Shown in pieces: positions 63,843 to 64,000 of a stretch of 64,000 nt of DNA. Each line of letters opens with the position of its first letter. Position 1 is the stretch's first letter. Where the stretch lies: contig JASPKZ010004953.1 in NCBI GenBank assembly GCA_030220185.1, positions 532,501-596,500 of the forward strand, read 5' to 3'. The DNA comes from Diploptera punctata (Eukaryota; Arthropoda; Insecta; Blattodea; Blaberidae). The notes beneath the pieces are model-generated. The model worked only from the letters and a program-made list of their open reading frames with translations. It was not told the origin of the DNA and searched no databases. Made by a program: the position numbers and the translations under genes.

Positions 63843-64000
63843 AATGATGAATCAGCCTTCTTCAGCTGACTCGACCAAGGGGCAGAAGAAAAAGAGAGGC
63901 AAACAGCAGTGTTTTCCTGCTGGCTCCGTAACAGATATGACAGGTTCCAATGTTGATGACTAACCGGATATGACTTTGCGCACCTTTACCAGTCACATAA
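63843..64000. other. Window end, unclassified
   Basis: GC-richer sequence with a short open stretch (ADSTKGQKKKRGKQQCFPAG region). Might be the continuation of the element interrupted at 63423 or a host exon; too short to decide. Confidence 0.25.

Overview
The window is AT-rich (I judge about two thirds A+T), intron-poor in recognisable exons and saturated with transposable elements. Non-LTR retrotransposon 3' ends, many tRNA-derived SINEs, hAT and piggyBac-type MITEs, a short Helitron pair, a decayed DDE transposon and a solo LTR place it in an animal nuclear genome. It is most likely a large insect genome; the LINE ORF style (HVARMGNER, GKPEGKRPVGRPRMRW) fits insects, and a polyneopteran such as a cockroach or termite is my best guess, at low confidence. 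No rRNA, bacterial operon or CRISPR array is visible.

Host genes: one convincing candidate. At about 10.6-11.03 kb a CpG-richer promoter (perfect CRE, NRF-1-like site, TATA-like box) precedes an ATG exon that ends at a GTAAGC donor. Its peptide resembles the N-terminus of LRRC20 (leucine-rich repeat protein 20). The later exons are not in the window. A second short ORF near 3.8 kb is much weaker.

Layout: 0-3.5 kb LINE fragments, one with an inverted 5' part. 4.1-5.9 kb a composite repeat (P block plus M element) with a nested SINE and a 328-bp tandem duplication. 6.7-8.5 kb SINE, half-foldback with tRNA-like arms, and a Helitron split by a LINE. 9.1-9.8 kb a hAT MITE. 10.6-12.8 kb the host exon and presumed intron. 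12.9-19.5 kb SINEs, a 232-bp foldback and M/N elements with a nested piggyBac-like MITE. 20.3-28.8 kb a hAT MITE carrying a SINE, a second foldback, LINE-D split by a SINE, and several SINE families. 29.1-33.9 kb M plus P block, LINE-C, SINE-2 and LINE-D split by M. 34.2-37.9 kb two more hAT elements and SINE-3/4/5 nests. 38.2-45.6 kb LINE-D split by a third foldback, an N element and the intact Helitron. 45.6-50.9 kb LINEs, a palindrome with two tRNA-like arms, and a 505-bp foldback. 51-64 kb SINEs, a DDE transposon, a solo LTR, a fourth foldback family, LINEs and M copies.

Most interesting signal: five long foldback elements and one single-arm copy, from four sequence families, carry the same RNA-like core near the apex: CTGANGA, one extra base, a hairpin, GAAA, then an even palindrome starting with the last A and ending in T, followed by a non-G base. 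This matches the layout of minimal hammerhead ribozymes with a dimer-type stem III, as known from Penelope-like elements and retrozymes. The elements have variable 11-16 bp target-site duplications, as expected for RNA-mediated insertion. The best candidate also has a 3-4 bp stem I and a GTC cleavage triplet.
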